Source: Planctomycetales bacterium 71-10 (GTDB lineage Bacteria > Planctomycetota > Planctomycetia > Isosphaerales > Isosphaeraceae). From it: DNA of 64,000 nucleotides. Of this stretch, positions 28,712 through 37,900 are shown piece by piece. The DNA lies in contig MKTT01000073.1 in the NCBI GenBank assembly GCA_001898385.1, positions 38,469 through 102,468 of the forward strand, written 5' to 3'. The translations under genes and the position numbers were made by a program. The first letter of the stretch is position 1, and every line of letters begins with the position of its first letter. The notes under the pieces are model-generated. The model was not told where the DNA came from. It ran no database searches and saw nothing but the letters and a program-made list of their open reading frames with translations.

Positions 28712-30402
28712 AAGATCGAGCGCACGCGACGGGGTTCTTCGACTCCCGCCACGTCCCGCGCGTCGTCGCGGAGCACCAAAACCAGCGCGGCCAGGGCGAC
28801 GACCTCGACGACGACGGCCGCGGCCATCGTCGTCCGGCCGAGCCACCACGGCTGGAGCGCGGCCAGCCGATCCAGGTTCTCGGACCAGTTCCCATAACCG
28901 GTGTAGAACGGGATCATCCGGCCGTGGACCGCCAGCACCTCGGCGGCGATCGACACGCCCACCAGGGCCAGCACGGGGACGGCCCGGAGCCGGCCGGCGA
29001 GCGGCCATCGCAACAGGCCGATGACCACCAGGGCCAGGAACCAGGGCATGGCCGGGCTGGCGTACCAGGCACCCGTCGACCACCGCCCCCAGGCCAGCTT
29101 CGACTGCACCATGTGGTAGCCGAGCGCCGCGGTGTAGCTGGCGACGACCATCACGCAGGCCATCGGCAGCCACGGGTTCGCGAACACCGGCTCGGACCGC
29201 TCGCCTCGACGGCGCGCCGCCGCCCACGCGACCGCGCCCCAGGCCCAGCCCAGCAGGCCGATCGCGACGAGGTCGCGATGATAGAGGATGGCCTTCGGGT
29301 GCGTCCCCTGGAAGCTCCAGCCGCCGGCGAAGAAGATCAGCCGCGACCACAGCTCCGCGACCCAACTCGCCCAGGGGATGTCCAGGGCCGTGCGGAGGAG
29401 ATCGGCCCGGCCCAGCCCCCGGCCGTGGTTCACCGCCGCCTCCTGCATCGAGCTGATCGAGCCGTAATGCGCCAGGTTGAACCGCATCTCGGCCAGGGTG
29501 ATCGCGAGGAACCCCGCCGCCGTCGCGACCCCGCACGCCGCGGCGCGTCGCAGCGTGACCTCGGGCCGAGCGGCGACGAGGAGGATGCAGAAGCCGAGGA
29601 ACGGCGCGAGGGCGTAGTTGGTCGCCTTGGCCAGCACCGCGAGCCCGGCCAGCAGGCCGGCCCCCAGGCACGCCAGGACGAGCCGCGACGGCCTCGGCCA
29701 GGGGGACGCCGAGAGCGCCAGGCCCGCGCCGATCGCCAGCGTCGCGAGCAGGACCGCGAGCGCATCATTCGCCACCCGCACGCCGTTGATGAGGAACAGC
29801 GGGTACGTCGCGAGCGCCAGCCCCACCCACGCCGCCGCCCGAGGCTCCGCCAGGTGCCGGCTCAGGATCGCGAATGCGACGACGGCCGCCGCCGCCGTCA
29901 TCAGCAGGTTCAGCAGCCGCACCGCGGAGACCGACGCCCCCAGGTCGCCGGCCCCGCCGAATGCCGAGTATACCGGCCGCATCGCCTGGTAGCTCAGAGG
30001 CCCGTGCTGCGACTGGTAGAGCCGGATCCGGCCCTCGCGGAAGCTCGGCGTCGCCCCCGCCGAACGTCCGGCCCAGAACTGCGAGTACCCCACGCCCCCC
30101 ACCGACCCCAGGCCGTCGCGCACGGCGGAATACGGCTGCGGGTACGCCACCGCCCCCGCCAGCACGGCGCGCGGGACGATCGTCTCGCCGACGACGGGGG
30201 TCGATCCCCCCTCGACCAGATGCTGCACGTAGCCGACGTGCTGATATTCGTCCCACCCCTCGAAGGGGGGCAGGGCGCACATGAGGGCCAGGCCCCTCGC
30301 GACGACGATCAGGGCGAGCAGCCCCGCGACCCGGCGGGCGAGGCGGGCCCGCGACGCCCCGCCCCGATCGGGCGGCTCGTGGGACGTGTGCGCATGAAGC
30401 AT
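28645..30402 (-). CDS. Multi-pass membrane protein, PMT/DUF2142-like glycosyltransferase
   Basis: 585 residues with a first helix (VAGLLALIVVARGLALMCAL), then the catalytic-type loop PPFEGWDEYQHVGYVQHL with an acidic pair, and roughly ten further hydrophobic helices. This is the layout of membrane mannosyltransferase-like enzymes. A long periplasmic loop holds YQSQHGPLSYQAM. An AGGATG ribosome site stands 9 bp before the ATG. The C-terminus overlaps the convergent GT39-like gene by 67 bp. It probably works in the same surface-glycan pathway. Confidence 0.75.
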   Translation of the reverse strand: MLHAHTSHEPPDRGGASRARLARRVAGLLALIVVARGLALMCALPPFEGWDEYQHVGYVQHLVEGGSTPVVGETIVPRAVLAGAVAYPQPYSAVRDGLGSVGGVGYSQFWAGRSAGATPSFREGRIRLYQSQHGPLSYQAMRPVYSAFGGAGDLGASVSAVRLLNLLMTAAAAVVAFAILSRHLAEPRAAAWVGLALATYPLFLINGVRVANDALAVLLATLAIGAGLALSASPWPRPSRLVLACLGAGLLAGLAVLAKATNYALAPFLGFCILLVAARPEVTLRRAAACGVATAAGFLAITLAEMRFNLAHYGSISSMQEAAVNHGRGLGRADLLRTALDIPWASWVAELWSRLIFFAGGWSFQGTHPKAILYHRDLVAIGLLGWAWGAVAWAAARRRGERSEPVFANPWLPMACVMVVASYTAALGYHMVQSKLAWGRWSTGAWYASPAMPWFLALVVIGLLRWPLAGRLRAVPVLALVGVSIAAEVLAVHGRMIPFYTGYGNWSENLDRLAALQPWWLGRTTMAAAVVVEVVALAALVLVLRDDARDVAGVEEPRRVRSIFQRRGGVSEPAPASAAGASARS

Positions 30403-30528
30403 CGGTTGGCATCCTGCAACGTCGACCGTGCCGTTGGGCGCGCGGCGGGGCGGTCCCGCCGTGGGGCGCGTCGGGCTCGGTCTGTATCGGACGCCGTAAG
30501 ATGCGCGGTCCAGGAAAACCCGGGACTC

Positions 30529-30879
30529 TCAGGTCCGGAGCCTGGCGAGGGCCGCCGTCCGGGTGTCGGCGACTTCGAGGATCTTGTGGAGATTCATCGT
30601 CCGGAAGATGTCCAGGACGTAGGGCGCCACCCCATACAGCACGAGTTGCCCCTTCCGCCGATCGATGCGGCGCTTCACCGTCACGAGGAAGCCGATCTCC
30701 GAGCTGGCGAGGTAGCCGACGTCGGTCAGGTCGAGCGCGAACCGCCCGTCCTCGCGCGACTCGATCGTCTTGTAGAGCCAATCGCGCCGGGAGAACTGCC
30801 AGTCCAGATTCTCCTCCTCCACGGCCTCGAAGGAGACGATCATGACGCCGCCCGTCTCGCTGGTCGTGAAGTTGAGCAT
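30529..30879 (-). CDS. STAS-domain protein (anti-sigma factor antagonist-like)
   Basis: 116 residues. VMIVSFEAVEEENLDWQFSR, FALDLTDVGYLASSEIGFLV and GQLVLYGVAPYVLDIFRTMN give the SpoIIAA-like STAS fold; the phospho-acceptor position is in the SSEIGFL segment. It may be phosphorylated by a serine kinase and regulate a partner, but no kinase or phosphatase gene is adjacent. AGGGG precedes the ATG. Confidence 0.9.
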   Translation of the reverse strand: MLNFTTSETGGVMIVSFEAVEEENLDWQFSRRDWLYKTIESREDGRFALDLTDVGYLASSEIGFLVTVKRRIDRRKGQLVLYGVAPYVLDIFRTMNLHKILEVADTRTAALARLRT

Positions 30880-31110
30880 GCGACGCCCCTGATCGACCGG
30901 GTCGGTTGCACCGAAGGGACCGGTCCGCCCTGGGAGGGACTGCGCAGGCGCACCGGGGCCGAGGAACGGCCGGCGCGGATTCTAACCGAACCTCGGCCCG
31001 AAGCAAGAACGATCCGTTACACTTTAATTTCAAGCCGAATAAAGCGAAAACCCGTCCGGATCAAGCGAACCGCGACGGGGTTACAGGGGGCCTCGACGAT
31101 CGCGCGAATC

Positions 31111-33722
31111 TCAACGGGAACGAGCGAACGCCAACCCCGGATCGTTCGGGTCGGTGCCGGTGAGGTGGAATGTGAAATGGTCCTCGTCCTTCCAGGTCAG
31201 GCGGCCGACCATCGGGGGTTGCGACGGGTCGGCGTCCTGGACGAGCGTCATGAAGCCGCCGCCCTGGGTCCGCACCCCCTGGTAGGACTTCGAGGCGCCG
31301 TCGTGGTCGACGGTCCAGCCGAAGCGGTCGGGCCGGGTCAGGTCGAGCGTGATCTTCGTGTGCTCATCGGGGGCGGCGCTCCAGGTTCCGTCCAGGTTCC
31401 CCGGACGGACCGCGACGGTCGGCAGGGGCTCCGCGGCCGGAGGGACGAGGGCCGGCGCGGGCGCGGCCTCGGCCGGCTTCGCTTCGGCGGCCGGCCCGAG
31501 GGCCTCGCGACGGGCCTTCTCCAGAGACTGCACGAGCTTCGACGAGAGCGAGTCGCGCGGCTCCAGCTTGGACGCCGCCCGGAATTGCCCGAGCGCCTCC
31601 TCGCCGTGCCCCTGATCGAGGTAATGGTAGCCGAGCAGGAAGTGGCCCGACGCGGAGTTCGGCGACTGCTTCACGAACGACTCCAGGGCGCGGAGTTGGC
31701 TCGTGTAGACGGCCGCGTCGTTGTTGTACAGGCCGATCAGCGTGGGCCAGTCCCAGCCGGGGCCGACCGACAGGACCGGATACAGGGCCGCCGCCGCGTC
31801 GTCGTACCGCTTCATGGCGAACAGCGACAGGGCGCGGAATTCGTGCAGGGTCGCGTCGTTGGGCAGCTTCCGCAGCGCCTGATCGGCGAAGTCCAAGGCG
31901 GCCGTGTACATCCCCGTCTTGAACGCCTCGCGACCGCGCTCGAACAGGTCGTCGGCCGTGTCGACGGCCGTCGCGTCGGGCGGCGCGACGGACGGATTGA
32001 TCGGCTGCGTGTAGTCGTAGACGACCGGTTGGTCGACGACGACCGTCTGCGGGACGAGGTAATACGGGTTGTAATAGCTGGCGAGGCCCCAGTCATAGAG
32101 CATCGGCCCGTAGGCCCAGGACGAGAGCCCCCAGCCCATGCCGCCCCCCCCCATGCCACCCCATCCAAGCCCGTTCCCCCAGCCCCAACCCAGGCCGTTC
32201 CCCCAGCCCAAACCGCCGAGCCCCCAGCCCATCCCGTTGCCCCAGCCCCAGCCGAGGCCGTTCCCCCAACCGAGGCCGCCGAGGCCCCAGCCCATCCCGC
32301 CAGCCCCCAGTTCCCCAGGCCCCAGCCGAGACTACTCCCCAGGCCCATGCCCAGCCCCCAGCCGAAGCCGTTGCCGAAGCCCCAGCCGCCGCCGCCCCAG
32401 CCATTGTTCCAGCCGCCGCCCCAACCGTTGTTCCAGCCGCCGCCCCAACCGCGACCCCCTCCCCATCCGCGACCGCCGCCCCAGTTGTTCCAGTTATTGA
32501 CATGGTTGATGTTGTTGATATTGTTCCAGCTTCCGCCGCCGCGCATCCCCCCCCAGCCGCCGGGGTTGAAATTGCGATGGGCCCCGAGGTAATTGTCGCG
32601 CCAGCCCATGCCGCGAGGGCCGGGCCCTCCGAAACCCGCGCCGCCGGGGCCGCCGCGGTTGAAGCTGGTCGGGGTGTATCGACCCCCGCCGCCGGGCCCG
32701 CGCATGTCGGCGAACGACGGCCGGCCGCCCATGTTCGCGCCGGCGGTCCCGCCGCCGGGCCGCCCGCCCAGGCCGGGGCCGCCGCCCCACGCTCCCGGCC
32801 GACCGCCCGCGCCGCCGGCCATCGAGCCGGCGCCGGGTCCTCGCCCGCCCCAATTCACGGAGCCCGCCCCAGGGCGTCCGCCAGGCCCCGGGCCGCCCCC
32901 CGGGCGCATCCCGGCCATCGACCCGGGATTCATCCCCGGCCGGCCGCCGCCGAGGCTCGGCCCGCCCGCCCCCGGGCGCATCCCGCCCATCCCCGGGCCG
33001 CCCAGCCCAGGCCCGCCGCCGGCTCGCATCCCGCCGGCCATGCCGCCGGCGCCCGGCCCGCGATTGCCCCAGTTGATCGAGCCGGCCCCCAGGCCGCCGC
33101 CGACGCCGGGCCGTATCCCTCCCATCGCACCACTCGCCACGCCGGGACGGCCTCCCAGGCCCGCGCTTCCCATCGAGGGGCCCCGCCCCCCGAAGTTGAT
33201 CGAGCCGGCCCCCGGCCCTCCGCCGACGCCGGGCCGCATCCCCCCCATCGCCGGGCCGGCCCCCGTCATGCCGCCGCGCATCCCTCCGGGGATCCCGCCC
33301 CCGGCCCGCATGCCGCCCACGGACCCGCCGGGCATCCCGCCTCGCGTCGCGCCCATTCCGCTCGGCATCCCGCCGCGCATAGCCCCCATGCCGCTGCTCA
33401 TCGCGCCGGGGGCTCGCATGGCCCCCATCCCGCCGGGCGATCGCATGCCGCCCATTCCGCCGGGCATGCCGCCCCGCATGCCGCCCATCCCACCGGGCAT
33501 GCCGCCGCGCATGCCACCCATGCCGCCCGGCATGCCGCCGCGCATCCCGCCCCCGCCCATCCCGCCTCGCATCCCTCCGCCCATGCCGCCACCGCGCATG
33601 CCCCCGCCCATGCCGCCGCCGCGCATGCCTCCGCCACGCTGGGCCATGGCGTCCGAGGGGAAGAGCGCCAGGATCGAGGCCAGACCGGTCGCGATGGCCA
33701 ATCCCGCATGTCGACGTCTCAT
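31111..33722 (-). pseudogene. Secreted Gly/Met/Trp-rich repeat protein with TPR tail, interrupted by a -1 frameshift
   Basis: The start at ATG 33722 has GGGAGGGGG upstream and a signal peptide (HAGLAIATGLASILALFPSD, AMAQ). Then come ~200 residues of GGM-type repeats (MRGGMPGGMGG), more Gly/Arg/Pro repeats, and a Trp-rich zone (GGGWNNGWGGG). Near 32300 the frame breaks: one frame runs on as low-quality sequence to 31812, while the next frame opens at ATG 32295 with the same Gly/Trp pattern. That frame continues into a domain with TPR-like helices (DLFERGREAFKTGMYTAALD) and a C-terminal beta domain. Restoring one G in a G-run at ~32300 gives a single 870-residue protein. It may be a sequencing error, not a real loss. 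Confidence 0.75.
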
Positions 33723-33902
33723 GGAACCGCCCCCTCCCGATGCGCGCCGGGCCTCGATGTTCGTCATGTCCAATTGTATGCCGTCCCGGCGCGTGCGAGG
33801 GAAAGCGTCCGTGCATCTCCCGGTAGATCGATGGCGAAACGCGCGCCGGGGACGCCACGAATCCCGCGACTCCTAAATATTGCACAGACCGCCGCGAGCG
33901 CC

Positions 33903-33932
33903 TTGAGAACGGCGGGCCGACGGATGTATAAA
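33903..33932 (+). promoter_or_regulatory. Sigma-70-type promoter for the Hint-domain gene
   Basis: TTGAGA (33903-33908), 18-bp spacer, TATAAA (33927-33932); each box matches consensus at five of six positions. It lies 64 bp before the start codon at 33996. A 6-bp inverted repeat (AAAGAG/CTCTTT, 33930-33950) covers the expected transcription start. Confidence 0.5.
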
Positions 33933-33995
33933 GAGGCGACATATCTCTTTGGTGGGTCGATCTTCGGAATGCGGACCTCATCCCGGGAGGGCGCG

Positions 33996-36179
33996 ATGAT
34001 CTCGGCGTGGATCTTGAGCGTTGCGACGGTCGTAGCGGCGGCCCCCGATCCCTCGCCCGACGCCGATCGATCGGCCTACGAAACGGCCCGCGCCCGCGCG
34101 GGCCGCGACGCCGATTCCCAGGTCGACCTGGCGCTCTGGTGCGAGGCCCGCGGGATGTCGGCCGAGAAGGCCAGACACCTCGCCCGCGCGATCCTCCTCG
34201 ATCCGGACCACGCCCGCGCCCGCGGCCTGCTCGGGTTCGTCAAGCACGAGGGCCGATGGATGCGGCCCGACGACGTGACCCGGGCCGTGGACGAGTCGGC
34301 CGAGAGCCGCGCCCTGCTGGCCGAGTACCTCGAACGCCGCGCCGCGGCCCCCGACGACGCCGACGGCCAGTACAAGCTGGCCCTCTGGTGCGAGGAGAAA
34401 GGGCTGACCCGGCCGATGGTCGCCCACCTGCGCCGGGTCGTCCAACTCGCCCCCGGACGCGACGGCGCCTGGCGACGGCTCGGCTACAAGAAGGTCGGCG
34501 GCCGTTGGGTCGATCCCGAGGCCGAGGCCGCGCGCACCGCCGCCCGCGAGGCCCAGGAGAAGTCCGACAAGGAGTGGCGCCCCCGCCTGGAGAAGCTGCG
34601 CGACAGCCTGACCTCCCGCGACAAATCCCGCCAGGCCGAGGCCGCCGCCGACCTCGCCGCGATTTCCGACCCCCGCGCCGTGCCCATGCTCTGGCAGGTC
34701 TTCGTCAAGGGGGGCGACGAGCGCCGGCAGCGGGTCGCGATCGACGTCCTCAGCCGGATCGAGGCCCCCTCCGCCTCCGCCGCCTTGGCCATGATCGCCG
34801 TCTTCAGCCCCCACGCCCCCCTCCGCTCCGACGCCGCCTCCCTCCTCCAGAATCGCGACCCCCGGGAGTACGCCGGCCTCCTCGCCGGCCTGATCCGCGA
34901 CGAAGTCAAGTACAAGGTGAAGTCCATCGACGGCCCCGGCTCGCGCGGCGAGTTGATCGTGGAAGGGCCGGAGGCCAGGGTCGAACGGAGATACACGCCG
35001 GCCGCGCCCGTGGCCCTGATGCCCGGAGACTCGATCGTGCGGGGAGAGGATGGGCGGACGATGGTACGACGCGAGACCGGGCGGATCTACTCGGGCCCGG
35101 AGATGACCAGCGAGCAGGCATTGGCCCTGGCGGGATCGTCCGGGGCGGCCTATGTGCCGATCTTTGAAGGTGGCGCGGTCCAGAACACCGGTATAGCCGC
35201 CGCCGCTTTCTCCAATTCGCTGCCGGCCCCCGGATCGGCCGGCATGGCCCCCCTTTTCCAGGCGGCCGGCCTCTCCGCGGATCGCAGTCGCGACATGGCC
35301 GCCGGCCTGGTGAGTTCCCCGCAGGTCGCGCCCACGGGAGTGAACTCATCCGACGGCTACCGTTACGCCCCGATCCTGCGCGAATCCCTCCAATTTTCAC
35401 TGGACCAGGCCCTCGCCGACGCTCGCGCATCTTCCCTGGCCGCTCGCGAGCAGTTGGCGGCGGACGTGCGAAGCATCGAGGCCCACAACGCGCCGATCCG
35501 CGAGACCAACGAGCGCGCCGTCGCGGTCCTCAAGTCGGCCAGCGGGCGCGACCTCGGCGACGAGTCCGACTCCTGGCGGGCCTGGGCCGTCGACCTCGAA
35601 GGCTACGCCTACGCCCAGAAGTCCCCCACGTCCGCCCCCGCGACGATCGTCGAGGAGGTCCCGATCGCCTATCAGGCCCAGGCCGTCTACACGCCGGTGG
35701 GCAACCTCGCCGGCTTTGAGCGTCGCCACTCCTGCTTCGCCGCCGGGACGATGGTCCGCACCCTCCGCGGCCCGAGGGCCATCGAGACGATCCTCCCCGG
35801 CGACCTGGTGCTGACCGTCGACACGACGAGCGGGAAGCTCGACTACCGGCCCGTCGTGACGGCCTTCCACAACCCGCCCAACGAGACGTTCAGGATCGAC
35901 CTCGGCCGCGAGTCGATCCGCCCGACCGGCATTCACCGGCTCTGGAAGGCCGGCCACGGCTGGGTCATGGCCCGCGACGTCAAGCCGGGCGACCGCCTGC
36001 GGACCGTCGGCGGCGTCGTGGAAGTCGCCGCGGTCGAGAAGGAGCCGGCCCGGCCCGTCTTCAACCTCCTCGTCGACGGGGCCGACGACTACTGCGTCGG
36101 CGACTCCGGCCTGATCGCCCACGACAACAGCTTCGTCGAGCCCGTCGCCAGGCCCTTCGACCTCGCGAAGGCCCCCTGA
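33996..36179 (+). CDS. Secreted TPR/HEAT protein with C-terminal Hint (intein-like) domain
   Basis: 727 residues; ATG 33996 with GGGAGG at 33985-33990 and a short signal peptide (MISAWILSVATVVAAAP). Residues ~20-200 hold two tandem TPR-like units (LALWCEARGMSAEKARHLAR, then LALWCEEKGLTRPMVAHLRR). HEAT-like helices follow to ~300, then a low-complexity middle. The last ~150 residues form a Hint domain: it starts at Cys580 (SCFAAGTMVRT), has GIHRLWKAGHGWVMARDVKPGD, and ends at GLIAHDNS (His709, Asn711). Hint domains can cleave or splice proteins autocatalytically. Only ~16 residues follow Asn711. Confidence 0.85.
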   Translation: MISAWILSVATVVAAAPDPSPDADRSAYETARARAGRDADSQVDLALWCEARGMSAEKARHLARAILLDPDHARARGLLGFVKHEGRWMRPDDVTRAVDESAESRALLAEYLERRAAAPDDADGQYKLALWCEEKGLTRPMVAHLRRVVQLAPGRDGAWRRLGYKKVGGRWVDPEAEAARTAAREAQEKSDKEWRPRLEKLRDSLTSRDKSRQAEAAADLAAISDPRAVPMLWQVFVKGGDERRQRVAIDVLSRIEAPSASAALAMIAVFSPHAPLRSDAASLLQNRDPREYAGLLAGLIRDEVKYKVKSIDGPGSRGELIVEGPEARVERRYTPAAPVALMPGDSIVRGEDGRTMVRRETGRIYSGPEMTSEQALALAGSSGAAYVPIFEGGAVQNTGIAAAAFSNSLPAPGSAGMAPLFQAAGLSADRSRDMAAGLVSSPQVAPTGVNSSDGYRYAPILRESLQFSLDQALADARASSLAAREQLAADVRSIEAHNAPIRETNERAVAVLKSASGRDLGDESDSWRAWAVDLEGYAYAQKSPTSAPATIVEEVPIAYQAQAVYTPVGNLAGFERRHSCFAAGTMVRTLRGPRAIETILPGDLVLTVDTTSGKLDYRPVVTAFHNPPNETFRIDLGRESIRPTGIHRLWKAGHGWVMARDVKPGDRLRTVGGVVEVAAVEKEPARPVFNLLVDGADDYCVGDSGLIAHDNSFVEPVARPFDLAKAP

Positions 36180-36224
36180 CGCCGCCCGGATCGAACCCCG
36201 GCACCCCACCCGGCGTAAAAATCG

Positions 36225-36262
36225 CGACGACCTCCGTTCCGCCATTCGACCGGAGGTCGTCG
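36225..36262. terminator. Perfect 12-bp inverted repeat downstream of the Hint gene
   Basis: CGACGACCTCCG and its exact reverse complement enclose a 14-base loop. AAAAA lies on the left side, so read on the minus strand it is a normal intrinsic terminator; on the plus strand no T-tract follows. It separates the Hint gene from the adaptor gene. Confidence 0.55.
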
Positions 36263-36353
36263 TACGCTATTCTAGAAGGCGTCGATGAAATTCCTTTCAT
36301 CGCCGCGTCGAGGCGAAGTCCCCGCGAGCGGGGGTCCGGGTCGAGGAGCGAGC

Positions 36354-37736
36354 ATGTCCGCCAAGGTTGAGTCCGCGCCACCGCCGGCCGTCCCCTCCCA
36401 GCCGCCCCGGCCCGCCCGGGGCTCCGGGCGTTCGAAAGCGATCGCGGCGGCGATGGTGGTGGCGATGGCCGGCGGCGGGGCGTACTTTGTGTACTCCGGC
36501 AAGGCGCCGAAGGAGTTGGTGGAGAGGGTCTCCAAGCTCTGGGAGTCGGCGACGCATCACGAGGAGCCCGCCGCCGCGCCTCCCAGGCCGAAGCGAGACC
36601 CCGGGGCCCCCTGGGACGGCCTGGTCGGGCTGGACGACGATCAAATCAAGGCGATCGGCGTCAAGGTCATGCCCGTGCGCGCCCAGACCGAGCCGATCAA
36701 GCTGGAGCTGACCGGGCGGACGGCCTACAACGAGAACTCGCTCACCAAGATCCGCCCCCGGTTCGACACCCTGGTCGAGGGCGTGCTCGCCGAGAAGGGG
36801 CGGCTCGTCAAGAAGGGCGACCCGCTCGTCGAGCTGTACAGCACCGAGCTGGCCAAGGCCAAGAACAGCTTCCAGATCAACTACGTCCAGTGGCAGCACG
36901 ACAAGCGCTTCCTCAGCGTCCGCGAGAAGCTCGTCAAGACCGGCGCCATCTCCGAACAGGCCTACGTCGACACCATCAACGACGAGAGCAAGAGCCGCCT
37001 GGACTACCTCACCGCGCTGGAGAACCTCCGCGTCCTCGGCGTCCCCGATTCCGAGATCAACCCGCTCACCGCCAACCTCGACGACAACACCTCGAACGAC
37101 ATCCTGAACATCGCCGACAAGGCCAAGATGACCCTCCGGTCGCCCGTCGACGGCATCGTCATCCAGCGCGACGTCGTGCCGGGGAACATCTACGACAACG
37201 ACGACGTGCTGCTGATCATCGCCCCGCTCGACCAGCTCTGGGTCTGGGCCAACGTCTTCGAACGCGACCAGGCGAAGGTGAAGCTGGGCCAGCGCATGAC
37301 CATCCAGTTCCCGTTCCTCGAACGGACCATCTCCGGGACCGTCGAGTACGTCGCCAGCGAGGTCTCCAAGGACTCCCGGGCGATCCAGCTGCGGGCCTCC
37401 ATCCCCAACCAGGACGGCCAGCTCAAGGCCGACATGCTCGTCCGCGCCGTGCTCGACGTCCCGGCCGTCGAGGGCCAGACGGTCATCCCTCGCATCTCCA
37501 TGGTCATGCTCCACGGCGAGCCCTTCGTCTTCGTCCGCAATCCCGCCGCCGAGGGGGGCCGCCAGACCAAGCTCTTCGAACGCCGTCACATCGTCCCCGC
37601 CCAGGAGGGTTCCGACGTCGTCATCGTCCACGACGGCCTCAAGGCCGGCGACCAGGTCGTCTCCAGCGGCAGCCTCATCCTCTCGCAGCTCTACGAGGAT
37701 ATGCAGATCGTCGCCACCGGCATCCCGCCTGAATAA
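36354..37736 (+). CDS. RND-type efflux periplasmic adaptor (HlyD/CusB family)
   Basis: 460 residues; ATG 36354 with GAGGAG upstream. A membrane anchor (IAAAMVVAMAGGGAYFVYSG) is followed by the two halves of the lipoyl-like domain (RFDTLVEGVLAEKGRLVKKG and RSPVDGIVIQRDVVPGNIYD), which flank a helical hairpin, and then beta-barrel and membrane-proximal domains (LWVWANVFERDQAKVKLGQR). It should bridge an inner-membrane pump and an outer-membrane channel. No pump or TolC-like gene lies next to it, so its partners must be elsewhere. Confidence 0.88.
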   Translation: MSAKVESAPPPAVPSQPPRPARGSGRSKAIAAAMVVAMAGGGAYFVYSGKAPKELVERVSKLWESATHHEEPAAAPPRPKRDPGAPWDGLVGLDDDQIKAIGVKVMPVRAQTEPIKLELTGRTAYNENSLTKIRPRFDTLVEGVLAEKGRLVKKGDPLVELYSTELAKAKNSFQINYVQWQHDKRFLSVREKLVKTGAISEQAYVDTINDESKSRLDYLTALENLRVLGVPDSEINPLTANLDDNTSNDILNIADKAKMTLRSPVDGIVIQRDVVPGNIYDNDDVLLIIAPLDQLWVWANVFERDQAKVKLGQRMTIQFPFLERTISGTVEYVASEVSKDSRAIQLRASIPNQDGQLKADMLVRAVLDVPAVEGQTVIPRISMVMLHGEPFVFVRNPAAEGGRQTKLFERRHIVPAQEGSDVVIVHDGLKAGDQVVSSGSLILSQLYEDMQIVATGIPPE

Positions 37737-37900
37737 CCCCGACAGGCCGCGAATCCCTCCCCGATCCCCCCGAAAGGTACAACTCGCGCTCAAGCCGACG
37801 AGACTTTAGGCAAAATACATTGCCTGAGCAGGATGACGCGATAAGGTTGATCCAGGCGGCGTAACCGTCCGGTTCGAAGGTCCTTTCGCGAGTCGATCCG

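Noticed and set aside
31812..32295. Continuation of the Gly-rich protein in its original frame past the shift
   Set aside because: After ~32300 this frame loses the Gly/Trp pattern and overlaps the better-supported TPR domain of the other frame.
27385..32592. A 1735-codon open frame on the plus strand
   Set aside because: It runs antisense or out of frame through several well-supported membrane glycosyltransferase, STAS and Gly-rich genes and has the Arg/Pro/Gly-rich composition of a GC-rich shadow frame.
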